DNA from: CAYGAM01 sp964347915
GTDB taxonomy: Archaea; Thermoproteota; Nitrososphaeria; Nitrososphaerales; Nitrosopumilaceae
Length of the DNA stretch: 8,223 bases
Assembly (NCBI GenBank): GCA_964347915.1
Contig: CAYGAM010000090.1
Coordinates: 1 to 8,223 of the forward strand
Reading direction: 5' to 3'
Shown here: in pieces, positions 1-6,424 of the stretch
Layout: every line of letters starts with the position of its first letter
How positions within the stretch are numbered: position 1 is the stretch's first letter
Program-made: the position numbers and the translations under genes
The notes under the pieces: generated by a model
Databases searched by the model: none
Seen by the model: the letters and a program-made list of their open reading frames with translations, nothing else
Told to the model about the DNA's origin: nothing

Positions 1-933
1 GGAAGCGCCGCACCTCCGGCCGAATTTGCCGGCCTATACTCTGTAATGTGGGACTGCAATCAGCCTGCAACTACAGTAATCCTGGACAGCAATCTCTCCG
101 CTGAGATAGTACTGATAGCAGACTCTGAATCCTTCACGCCCGTACCGGACGCGGCTCAGAATTTGGACGGCAGAACTGCCTACACTGCCGGCGCGCATGC
201 CGGAATCATGCTGCTCAAAGTCAGCGCAGGCGGCTCTTCCGCAAGCAAGACTATAAACACTCTTGGCCAATGCACGGGCCAAACTGAATATTCAAGGTAC
301 GTTCCCGGCGCCCTGTCTCCGGTACGGGCAGTTTCCGCGCAGCCTGCAGAGACACTGCAGCCTGCAGAACCGCAGCCGCCGGCAGAATCTGGAGATGCGC
401 CGCCTGCTCCGGCAGAGTCTGATCCTGCTCCTGACGCGGCGCCCGAAGCAGAATCAGAGCCGGACTGCGGTCCGAATGAAGTTCTTCGGGGCGGCGAATG
501 CGTGCGCAGCCCTGCACTGGCTGCAGACGACGGCGGCTGCCTGATTGCGACTGCCGCGTACGGCACCGAGCTGGCGCCGCAGGTGCAAATGCTAAGAGAA
601 TTGCGGGACAGCACTCTTCTCTCTATGGATTCGGGCGCCTCGTTTGTGGACAAATTCAATTCCTTGTACTATGAGTTCTCGCCTGGAATAGCCGACATGC
701 AGCGGGAGAGCCCAGCGTTCCGCGGTATCGTAAAAGCGCTGATCACTCCGATGATTTACTCGCTGTCAGTAATGTCGCTGGCAGACGAAAACTCTGAAGC
801 GTCTGTGTTGATGCTGGGATCCTTCGCAATAGCTCTGAATCTGGGAATCTATGCGGCAGCTCCCGCCGCTGCCGGCATATTTGCAGCCAGGCGATTTGGC
901 CAAAGGCGGATTCGCATCGGCGCCTCTGGATGA
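1..933 (+). CDS. C-terminal part of a CFI-box cell-surface protein (5' end outside the window)
   Basis: The frame is open from base 1 to the TGA at 931-933, giving 310 residues with no start needed, so the gene begins upstream. Residues 1-110 look like the end of an extracellular beta-rich region. Residues about 110-155 are a Pro/Ala/Glu linker with PAE repeats, typical of a cell-wall-spanning stalk. A small Cys pair follows (CGPNEVLRGGEC, 156-167), then the CFI-box motif CLIATAAYG at 180-188, here with Leu for the usual Phe. The box is followed by a conserved helical region including LRELRD and SLYYEFSP. A hydrophobic stretch at about 268-296 and the basic tail ARRFGQRRIR suggest a C-terminal membrane anchor with the bulk outside the cell. 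Proteins with this ending are numerous in Nitrososphaerota and are thought to be envelope proteins; the ligand and exact role are unknown. The C-terminal family call is firm, but the N-terminal domains cannot be judged from this fragment. Confidence 0.85.
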   Translation, partial: GSAAPPAEFAGLYSVMWDCNQPATTVILDSNLSAEIVLIADSESFTPVPDAAQNLDGRTAYTAGAHAGIMLLKVSAGGSSASKTINTLGQCTGQTEYSRYVPGALSPVRAVSAQPAETLQPAEPQPPAESGDAPPAPAESDPAPDAAPEAESEPDCGPNEVLRGGECVRSPALAADDGGCLIATAAYGTELAPQVQMLRELRDSTLLSMDSGASFVDKFNSLYYEFSPGIADMQRESPAFRGIVKALITPMIYSLSVMSLADENSEASVLMLGSFAIALNLGIYAAAPAAAGIFAARRFGQRRIRIGASG

Positions 934-996
934 AATGCATGCGCTGCGGCGGCGTTTTGCCGTCGACGAGAACCATGCATCATCGCATTTTATGAA

Positions 997-1034
997 ATGC
1001 CGCCGTCAGTCAGGCATTCAGATGCCGCCGTCAG
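997..1034. repeat. Pair of 13-base direct repeats
   Basis: The 13-mer ATGCCGCCGTCAG occurs at 997-1009 and again at 1022-1034, with 12 bases between the copies. It lies in noncoding DNA between the CFI-box gene and the heme gene. It could be a binding site for a dimeric regulator or a chance duplication; nothing else in the window decides between these. Confidence 0.5.
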
Positions 1035-1470
1035 ATTTCCTGCAATTGCTGCATTTTGCATGCGCCGCATTTCAAGACATGATTAATGCCGAAAAAGTCC
1101 ATCTTGCTCGCGGGATGGCATGCGCAAGCTCCGCCGCGCGCTGGCTGAAATGGCAGGCGGCAGTCATCGATTTGAAGCCGAACATAATCTGCCTCTGGCT
1201 TGAATGAGCCGGGACTGCATTTGCCAGGACCTGGAAAGCAGCCCTGCATCGCATGCCCTCTGGTTGGATATTTTGACCAGCCTGATGGCGCAACGGCGCC
1301 TCATTAGTTCGCATGCCGGACATGAACCAAATTCCAGCTGGCAATTGCCGGAGCTGCCGCCAAAGAGGAGCGATCCGTGCGCATGCTTCCGCATTGACTC
1401 GGCATTCTCTTCACTCAAAAGCGCGGCCTGCGGCTCGCGAACAGCACGGCCGGACGCATCTGCACCGAGC

Positions 1471-1492
1471 CAAAATTCATTACATTTTAATT
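1471..1492 (+). promoter_or_regulatory. Candidate promoter for the AhbA/AhbB fusion gene
   Basis: This is the only AT-rich patch (CAAAATTCATTACATTTTAA and flank) just upstream of the start at 1522. A TTTTAATT box at 1485-1492 is centred about 34 bases before the ATG, which would place transcription start near 1514 with a leader of about 8 bases. The match to a TATA box is weaker than at the neighbouring genes. Confidence 0.35.
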
Positions 1493-1521
1493 CGCACTGA
1501 GAATAATGCAGGGCGGGCTGC

Positions 1522-2517
1522 ATGGACAAACTTGACCGAGAAATCCTGAACGAGATCCAATGGACGTTTCCGCTTGCTGCAAGGCCGTTTGATGCAATAG
1601 CGGAAAAGTTTGGCGTCAAGCCTGATACAATCAAGGACAGGCTCAAGGCGCTAAAGGAATCGGGCATACTGCGGCAGCTTAGCGCTATATTTGATACGCG
1701 CAAGCTCGGCTACAAGAGCTCGCTGGTGGCAGCCCAGGTGGAGCCGGCGTACCTGGATGCAGCTGCCATGCAGGTAAACATGCATCCAGGCGTGAGCCAC
1801 AACTATGAGAGGGATCACGAGTTTAACATGTGGTTTACGCTGGCAGTGCCGCCGGACGCTGATCTAAAGCGGGAAGTGGACAGGTTCAAGAGCATACGCG
1901 GCATAACCAAGATAAGGCTGCTGCCTACAATCAAGCTCTTCAAGATTGGAGTAAAGCTTGACATGACAGGAAAGAACGCCAAGCCTGAGCCAAGCGAGCC
2001 TGAAAAAAAGACGCGCGGCGGCAGGTTTGTCCCGACAGAAGACGACAAGGCGTTTGTAAGGGAGCTTCAGAAAGACTTGGAAATATGCGACAGGCCGTTT
2101 CTTGACGCTGCAGGCAGGCTGGGAATGACCGAAGAGCAGATCTTTGAGAGGCTGCGGCATTATGAGGATATCGGAGTGATGCGCAGGTTTGCGGCCATAC
2201 TCCGGCACCGCGATGCGGGATTTGCCGCAAACGGAATGATAGTCTGGAAGGTACCCGTTGAGAGAATCAACGACGTGGGCGCAACGCTGGGAGCATTTCC
2301 GCAAGTCAGCCACTGCTATCAGAGGCCGGTGTATCCGGACTGGCCGTACAATGTCTTTTCCATGATTCACTGCAAGACAAAGGAAGAGGCGCGCCAAATG
2401 GCGGCAGAGATTCAAAGCCACATTGGCGTCAGCGAGTATCGAATACTGTTCAGCTCGCGTGAATTCAAAAAGACGCGCGTGGAATACTTTGCCGAGCAGC
2501 CCGCTCCAGCAGGCTAG
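1522..2517 (+). CDS. Fused siroheme decarboxylase AhbA-AhbB (NirDL-type)
   Basis: This 331-residue cytoplasmic protein is two Lrp/AsnC-like modules in tandem. Siroheme decarboxylases remove two acetate carboxyl groups from siroheme to give 12,18-didecarboxysiroheme, in the alternative (Ahb) heme route or in heme d1 synthesis. Module 1 has a winged helix at about 2-55 (DREILNEIQWTFPLAARPF), then LSAIFDTRKLGY and SHNYERDHEFNMWFT at 92-106. A charged linker at 149-168 leads to module 2, with a helix-turn-helix at about 172-228, RFAAILRHRDAGFAANGM, SHCYQRPVYPDWPYN from 263, and a FSSREFKKTRVEYF ending. The RPF, HNYxRDHE and HCYxRPxYPDWPYN signatures, with their conserved His and Arg residues, separate these enzymes from true Lrp regulators. 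Module 1 is AhbA-like and module 2 AhbB-like. Nitrososphaerota are thought to make heme by the Ahb route. AhbC and AhbD genes are not in the window. The ATG is the first start after the AT-rich promoter patch and gives the expected N-terminus. Confidence 0.88.
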   Translation: MDKLDREILNEIQWTFPLAARPFDAIAEKFGVKPDTIKDRLKALKESGILRQLSAIFDTRKLGYKSSLVAAQVEPAYLDAAAMQVNMHPGVSHNYERDHEFNMWFTLAVPPDADLKREVDRFKSIRGITKIRLLPTIKLFKIGVKLDMTGKNAKPEPSEPEKKTRGGRFVPTEDDKAFVRELQKDLEICDRPFLDAAGRLGMTEEQIFERLRHYEDIGVMRRFAAILRHRDAGFAANGMIVWKVPVERINDVGATLGAFPQVSHCYQRPVYPDWPYNVFSMIHCKTKEEARQMAAEIQSHIGVSEYRILFSSREFKKTRVEYFAEQPAPAG

Positions 2518-2534
2518 GCGCCTCCTTTGTGGTG

Positions 2535-2543
2535 AATATATTA
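2535..2543 (+). promoter_or_regulatory. TATA box of the PAC2 gene
   Basis: AATATATTA lies in the 49-base gap after the siroheme decarboxylase gene. Its centre is about 27 bases before the ATG at 2567, the archaeal spacing expected when transcription begins at or next to the start codon. It argues for a separate, leaderless transcript and fixes the start of the PAC2 gene. Confidence 0.65.
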
Positions 2544-2566
2544 AGAACTTGATTCAACAATATGCA

Positions 2567-3277
2567 ATGGCTCTGCAGTACGAGCAGGAACTGGAACCCG
2601 GCGTGGAAAAGCCGATAGTAATAGCCGCCATGCAGGATATGGGAAACGTGGCAAGCATCGTAACGGATTTTATCGGAACGCACCTTGACGCCAGGCCGTT
2701 TAGAACCATAAGCTCCCCCAATGCCGGCTATGTAGTGGACAATGGCGGACACATCGAAATCGCAAAAGAGGAGTGGAATTATCTGTTTACGCGGAACTTG
2801 ATAATATTCGGCAGCGGAACCGGGCAGCCGGACAATCTGGACGACCTGCATCAGATCTGCCGCGACGTTATCGGAACCGCAAAGAAATACTCTGCAGAAT
2901 TCATCTATACGGTCGGCGGACTGCATACCGCACGCGACTATCAAAAGTCGCCGCGTTCCTATGTTACATCAACATCCAAGCAGACTGCAAGGCAACTTGC
3001 GCGGTCGGGCTTTCATCTGTCCAGGCAGCGGTCGCTGATTACGGGATTCAACGGACTGATTTTAGGTTACGCCAAGAGAAACAGCATCCGCGGCATGGGC
3101 GTATATGGCGAGCTTGACGATCCGGAGATTCCGCAGTATCGCACGGCCAAGAGCGTTATTCAGACGCTGCAGCGCCTGACGTTTCGGGATCTTGGGCCGA
3201 CGGCCGAGCTTGACTCGCTTGCAGACGATGTGGACAGGCGCGTTTCAAGGCAATGGCGCCCGGAATTTTACAGATAG
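2567..3277 (+). CDS. PAC2-family protein, putative proteasome assembly chaperone
   Basis: The protein has 236 residues, a usual length for archaeal PAC2 proteins. The family includes eukaryotic PAC2 and archaeal PbaA/PbaB, cytoplasmic factors that help assemble or activate the 20S proteasome. Typical features are the N-terminal strand PIVIAAMQDMGNVASIVTDF, the ARPFRTISSPNAGYVVDNGG segment, the strand NLIIFGSGTGQP, the IYTVGGLHTARD motif with its conserved GG, a glycine-rich LITGFNGLILGYAKR segment, and a helical C-terminus. The chain ends Glu-Phe-Tyr-Arg, so its last three residues fit the HbYX pattern (hydrophobic-Tyr-any) used to dock into proteasome alpha-ring pockets. The frame is open upstream to an ATG at 2423 inside the preceding gene, but I chose the ATG at 2567 because a TATA box sits 27 bases before it and family homology starts just after it. 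No proteasome subunit gene is nearby. A general PAC2-fold protein without a proteasome role is the alternative. Confidence 0.82.
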   Translation: MALQYEQELEPGVEKPIVIAAMQDMGNVASIVTDFIGTHLDARPFRTISSPNAGYVVDNGGHIEIAKEEWNYLFTRNLIIFGSGTGQPDNLDDLHQICRDVIGTAKKYSAEFIYTVGGLHTARDYQKSPRSYVTSTSKQTARQLARSGFHLSRQRSLITGFNGLILGYAKRNSIRGMGVYGELDDPEIPQYRTAKSVIQTLQRLTFRDLGPTAELDSLADDVDRRVSRQWRPEFYR

Positions 3278-3380
3278 ATTTTAGGCATTTGACGCATTCA
3301 GAAGAAAAAGTTATGCGGACGCGTTTTGGATGCAAAGCCATGCATGTCCTAATGCCAGCCATACTTTGTGAACAAGATGG

Positions 3381-3396
3381 AGGCGCAAAGGCGCCT
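3381..3396. terminator. Candidate hairpin between convergent genes
   Basis: AGGCGC and GCGCCT form a six-base-pair stem around the loop AAAG, in the 168-base region where the PAC2 gene (+) and scpA (-) converge. A short T run follows the PAC2 stop (TTTT at 3279-3282), and on the minus strand the AAAA at 3441-3444 reads as TTTT just after the scpA stop. Archaeal termination depends mainly on T tracts, so the hairpin's role is uncertain. The rest of 3278-3445 holds two GCATGC sites (3407, 3429) and no gene. Confidence 0.3.
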
Positions 3397-3445
3397 TGAT
3401 GGTTTAGCATGCGGGAATCAAGCCTGGGGCATGCGAGCGCAAAAG

Positions 3446-4102
3446 CTATTTTAGCGGACTGCTGCCAGGCGTTATCTTGATGTCGCCTTCAATTTCTTCC
3501 AGGCTTATTTCCGATCTTCCGGCCATAAAAAGGCAGGCAAAAAAGCATCTGACAGAGTCCAACTCGTCCATCATTTTTATCATATCCTGAAACAGCACAA
3601 ATTCTGCTGCCTGCAGCCTCTCTGCTATGTCCTGCTCGTACCTGCGCACCATGTCCTCAAAGTGTACCAGATGCTCTTCGGGAGCCGGCGGATGCTCTGG
3701 TTCCAGGGATGACCTTGCCTTTTGCCTTGACTTTTCTATGGATACGATGAGATTTTCCAGCATTCCAAGCAGGTCGTCCAGCGACACAGGATAAGTCGAC
3801 TCGTGTCTGTACGGAATCTCAATCAATTCGATGTCGACGTCGGTCCTCCTGACAAGGGGCTTTTTCTCCATTGCAGCCTGCTGCATTCTGGATATGCTCT
3901 CAACCTTGCTTCGGTATATGATCGAGGATGTCAGAGCCGCCATTCCAGCCTTTCGAAGATCCTTTTTGCCCGAGGCCTCAAGCTTTTTCATCAGTATGTC
4001 CAAGAGCAGCACAAGGTCGATCTCCCATGCGTCTTTTGGCCTGGCAGCAGCGTTAAAGAGCATGCTTAGCGGCGGCTTTGATATTTCAATATCCTCGCCC
4101 AT
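3446..4102 (-). CDS. scpA: Segregation and condensation protein A (ScpA, kleisin)
   Basis: This 218-residue protein is the kleisin that bridges SMC heads in the SMC-ScpAB complex for chromosome condensation and segregation. The N-terminal helical domain carries the family pattern PPLSMLFNAAARPKDAWEID (10-29), then LLDILMKKLE and DLRKAGMAALTSSIIYRSKV (48-67). A central charged segment follows, with a Pro/Glu-rich stretch near 133-145. The C-terminal winged helix is at about 180-211 (ELDSVRCFFACLFMAGRSEI, then EGDIKI). The frame stays open upstream to 4378, but the ATG at 4100-4102 (read on the minus strand) is preferred because a TATA-like box lies 28 bases before it, the added 92 residues resemble nothing, and the length then fits archaeal ScpA. 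It is convergent with the PAC2 gene and divergent from the dehydrogenase. Neither smc nor scpB is in the window. Confidence 0.85.
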   Translation of the reverse strand: MGEDIEISKPPLSMLFNAAARPKDAWEIDLVLLLDILMKKLEASGKKDLRKAGMAALTSSIIYRSKVESISRMQQAAMEKKPLVRRTDVDIELIEIPYRHESTYPVSLDDLLGMLENLIVSIEKSRQKARSSLEPEHPPAPEEHLVHFEDMVRRYEQDIAERLQAAEFVLFQDMIKMMDELDSVRCFFACLFMAGRSEISLEEIEGDIKITPGSSPLK

Positions 4103-4125
4103 GAATATTATGGCATGCACCGGAG

Positions 4126-4133
4126 TTAATATG
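4126..4133 (-). promoter_or_regulatory. TATA-like box of scpA
   Basis: Read on the minus strand this is CATATTAA, centred about 28 bases before the scpA ATG. That predicts a leaderless transcript. A GCATGC palindrome (4113-4118) sits between the box and the start codon. Confidence 0.5.
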
Positions 4134-4482
4134 TGATCCTGGCGCGCGAGCCTGCCGCGTAATCCTGCCTGAATGCACAAAAGCGGCAGGGCCGCTGCGC
4201 CTGAGCTGCAATTATGGAACAGTCTGTAGGGAGCAAAGCCGTCCGGCTCCGCAGGAAATGCTCCGAGAACAGGCGGACTCTGCGCATTTTTGCTCCAGAT
4301 GAGCCGCGCAGCAGCAAATGCCTGCAGCAGGATGCCGCCGGCAAACTTGGACAGTTCAGGAATCGGATGCGCCGCCATTGCGGCAGCAATGCCGTCGGGA
4401 CTTGTGACGCGCCGGACAATGCCGCCCTCTGCTGACGCAATTCAAAATATTGATTCGCGCGCGCAGGCGCTCTGCTTAACTC
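4134..4482. other. Divergent intergenic region between scpA and the alcohol dehydrogenase gene
   Basis: About 350 GC-rich bases separate the two divergent promoters. Short frames on both strands cover it, but none has a recognisable peptide, and the upstream extension of the scpA frame is best read as chance in GC-rich DNA. A five-base-pair hairpin GCCGC/GCGGC with loop CATT lies at 4371-4384. A second AT-rich patch (TTCAAAATATTGATT, 4441-4455) could be an additional promoter element on either strand. No RNA gene was recognised. Confidence 0.5.
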
Positions 4483-4489
4483 TTATATT
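4483..4489 (+). promoter_or_regulatory. TATA box of the alcohol dehydrogenase gene
   Basis: TTATATT is centred about 27 bases before the TTG start codon at 4513. The spacing matches that of the PAC2 and scpA promoters and implies transcription starting at or beside the start codon. Confidence 0.6.
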
Positions 4490-4512
4490 GCAATCCGGGA
4501 TGATCACATTGA

Positions 4513-5571
4513 TTGAAAGCCGCGCGAATAGTTGAGCAGAAAAAGCCGCTTCAGGTAGCAGAGGCCGAGACGCCAAAGGCGCGCGGAGCCCAGGTTGTAG
4601 TAAAGGTCGTAGCTGCGGGAGTGTGCCACAGCGACTTGCATCTGTGGGAAGGCGGATACGACATGGGAGACGGCGCGTTTCTCAAGGTTACAGACAGGGG
4701 CGTAAAGTATCCTGTAACTCCGGGGCACGAAATTGCAGGCACGGTGGCAGAGATTGGTCCTGATGTCAAAGATGTGGCCGTAGGAGACGACGTACTGGTG
4801 TATCCGTGGCTTGGATGCGGTTCCTGCAAAACATGCGCGTCCGGCAGCGAGAATCTGTGCGAGTCTCCCAGATCCATAGGATTGTTTCAGGATGGCGGAT
4901 ACGCTGAAATGGTGCTTGTTCCGCATTACCGGCATCTTGCCAAAATATCGGGACTGGATCACGACACTGCAGCATCGCTTGCCTGCGCAGGACTGACGGC
5001 TTTTACTGCAATAAAAAAGGCAAAGGCAAACTCGCCGGAATTTATCGTAATAATTGGAGCGGGCGGGCTGGGGCTGATGGGGGTGCAGATTGCAAAGGCG
5101 GCAACCGATGCCAAAATAGTCTGCGTTGATCTTGACGATGCCAAGCTGCAGACGGCAAAGAGCATGGGAGCAGACTATATCGTAAACTCCAAAAATGCCG
5201 GCCCCGGCCTTGTGCCGCAAATAATATCAGTATGCGGCTCCAAAGGAGCCGACAGCGTGATTGACTTTGTAAACGCGCCCAACACGGCAAAGCTGGGACT
5301 GGACATTCTGCGAAAGCGCGGCATTCTTGTTCTTGTGGGACTGTTTGGAGGCTCGCTTGGAATATCGCTTGTTACAATACCGCTAAAGTCCATTACAATT
5401 CAGGGGGCATACACCGGAAGCTATGCGGACATGCTTGAGCTTGTCGAACTTGCAAAAAGCGGAGCAATAAATCCAAAGATTGTGATGAGGTACAGCCTTG
5501 ACGACGCAAACCAGGCAATGCAGGATCTTGGGGCAAGAAAGATCAACGGAAGAGCTGTAATCAATCCCTAA
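4513..5571 (+). CDS. Zinc-dependent, NAD-type alcohol dehydrogenase (medium-chain family)
   Basis: This 352-residue cytoplasmic enzyme closely resembles the Sulfolobus solfataricus alcohol dehydrogenase, which interconverts alcohols and aldehydes or ketones. Predicted catalytic zinc ligands are C38 (AAGVCHSDLH), H72-E73 (PGHEIAG) and C158 (ASLACAG). The structural zinc lobe is C102, C105, C108 and C116 (GCGSCKTCASGSENLC). The Rossmann motif is GAGGLG at 182-187, and Asp206 after the second strand (VCVDLDDAK) favours NAD over NADP. The start is TTG: a TGA at 4510-4512 sits in frame directly before it, MKAARIVE is a classic family N-terminus, and a TATA box lies 27 bases upstream. The gene is transcribed alone, divergent from scpA. 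The physiological substrate is unknown. A role in semialdehyde reduction of the 3-hydroxypropionate/4-hydroxybutyrate cycle is conceivable in this phylum, but nothing here shows it. Confidence 0.9.
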   Translation: MKAARIVEQKKPLQVAEAETPKARGAQVVVKVVAAGVCHSDLHLWEGGYDMGDGAFLKVTDRGVKYPVTPGHEIAGTVAEIGPDVKDVAVGDDVLVYPWLGCGSCKTCASGSENLCESPRSIGLFQDGGYAEMVLVPHYRHLAKISGLDHDTAASLACAGLTAFTAIKKAKANSPEFIVIIGAGGLGLMGVQIAKAATDAKIVCVDLDDAKLQTAKSMGADYIVNSKNAGPGLVPQIISVCGSKGADSVIDFVNAPNTAKLGLDILRKRGILVLVGLFGGSLGISLVTIPLKSITIQGAYTGSYADMLELVELAKSGAINPKIVMRYSLDDANQAMQDLGARKINGRAVINP

Positions 5572-5585
5572 CCGGCCCGCTTGGC

Positions 5586-5602
5586 GTTCCTGAGGCAGGA
5601 GC
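5586..5602 (+). terminator. Candidate terminator after the alcohol dehydrogenase gene
   Basis: GTTCCTG and CAGGAGC form a seven-base-pair stem with one wobble pair and loop AGG, 14 bases after the stop. An AT-rich stretch (AAAATTAATTT, 5611-5621) follows. Position fits a terminator, but there is no long T tract. Confidence 0.3.
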
Positions 5603-6249
5603 CGCTGCTCAAAATTAATTTGACCAGATGAAGGCATGACGGCTGCAATGCCGGACGGGGCGGTTCGCGGCGCATGCTCTGCCGGGACGCAAGCCGGCGC
5701 CAGCATGGCGCGCAGCTCCAAGCGCATTTCCTGATTCCGGCGCACGCGCATCGCGCATCCGGCTGAGAGCAATGCCGCAGGCCTGCCGGACTTTCAGCGG
5801 GCAGGACGCTGCAATTCTGGACAGATTCTCAAGCGAGGCGCCGCAGCGGCAATTGCCTTGCGGGGAGCCTAAAGATGCTCTGCGGGAAGCAATTCAGAGA
5901 AAAGCATCGAATATCATTGAGAGAGCAGAGACGGAAAGGCGCATCATGCCGCTAAAGATCTCAAGGGAGCAGCGCAGCGGCGGCCTGCAGGACGCCTGCA
6001 TCCGGCGGACCGCATGAGAATGCCGGACGCGATGCTGCAGGAAACTGGAATGCTGCCTGACGCCGCCGCTGCGCGTTCTGCAGCGGGCATGCATTCTGCA
6101 GGCATTCCTGCCCGGCAGCGCGCGGCAGGATGCTGTCCGAACTTGCGCCCGCAGCATGTTCCGGCAATGCCGCTTTGACGCCTTGGATCTGGCAAAGCTG
6201 CCGGCGGATTGTCCGAATCTGTCCTTTGATTGTGCTGCAAAATCAGCGC
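5603..6249. other. GC-rich region without a supportable gene
   Basis: About 650 bases hold no gene I recognise. The best plus-strand frame is 5772-6017 (81 residues), with a helical segment REAIQRKASNIIERAETERR. It has no promoter of the kind seen at the other genes and overlaps competing minus-strand frames (5894-6292, 5944-6240), so I do not call it. A second short frame from ATG 6014 is low-complexity Ala/Met/Gly. The sequence is full of recurring words (GCATGC at 5672 and 6087; CTGCAG several times between 5987 and 6100; ATGCCGG, GCATTC). It could be decayed coding DNA, a structured RNA or plain spacer. Confidence 0.5.
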
Positions 6250-6266
6250 AAATATTACTTAAATAT
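6250..6266 (+). promoter_or_regulatory. Candidate promoter upstream of the gap
   Basis: AAATATTACTTAAATAT is the only strongly AT-rich patch in this area. Its second half (TTAAATAT, 6259-6266) is centred 24 bases before the ATG at 6286 and its first half 33 bases before. It could drive the gene whose start is hidden by the gap. Confidence 0.4.
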
Positions 6267-6285
6267 GCCAAGCCTGTTGCATACA

Positions 6286-6424
6286 ATGACAAGCATGGAC
6301 AAGCCAGGACAGCCTCTTATTTGCGGCCTTCCAGCCGGCCGGCGGGGGGGGGGGGGGGAAAAATATAAAACGCCCCGCCCCCCCGACCACCGTGCTGGAT
6401 TAGGGGCGGAGGCCGGACTGCTTG
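6286..6424 (+). CDS. Possible 5' fragment of a gene running into the assembly gap
   Basis: ATG at 6286 follows the candidate TATA box at leaderless distance and opens a frame without a stop up to the N run. The first 19 codons (MTSMDKPGQPLICGLPAGR) come from sequence that looks normal. From 6344 on the frame passes through a 15-G run and doubtful sequence, so the later codons are not trustworthy. The frame number is the same as that of the surface protein after the gap, but the true gap length is unknown, so this does not prove they are one gene. No function can be read from so few residues. Confidence 0.18.

Larger units (their letters stand above)
934..1521. other. GC-rich intergenic region, no convincing gene
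   Basis: I find no gene I can support in these 588 bases. The longest plus-strand frame, ATG at 935 to the stop at 1205-1207 (90 residues), begins one base after the upstream stop, but its peptide has no recognisable motif and is oddly rich in His, Cys and Met, a by-product of repeated GCATGC. A minus-strand frame at 1164-1703 runs into the start of the next gene and resembles nothing. Visible structure consists of six GCATGC palindromes (937, 1058, 1118, 1251, 1311, 1381), a 13-base direct repeat (997 and 1022), the word TGAAATGC at 931 and 993 with its inverse GCATTTCA at 1068, and a weak hairpin at 949-963 with T's in its loop. No tRNA-like cloverleaf or TTCGAAT-type arm was seen. A noncoding RNA cannot be ruled out. 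Confidence 0.6.

Noticed and set aside
935..1207. Plus-strand frame of 90 residues starting one base after the CFI-box gene stop
   Set aside because: No recognisable motif, composition skewed to His/Cys/Met by GCATGC words, and no promoter; translational coupling alone is not enough to call it.
1164..1703. Minus-strand frame of 179 residues
   Set aside because: Overlaps the start and first 60 codons of the well-supported siroheme decarboxylase and resembles no protein; typical of chance frames in GC-rich DNA.
2423..2566. Upstream extension of the PAC2 frame into the siroheme decarboxylase gene
   Set aside because: The 48 extra residues look random and the TATA box at 2535-2543 lies inside them, so the start at 2567 is better.
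4103..4378. Upstream extension of the scpA frame by 92 codons
   Set aside because: The added peptide has no similarity to ScpA, and the TATA-like box at 4126-4133 lies within it at the right distance for the ATG at 4102.
5772..6017. Plus-strand frame of 81 residues with a charged helical segment
   Set aside because: No family resemblance and no promoter signal; competing frames cover the same bases on the other strand.
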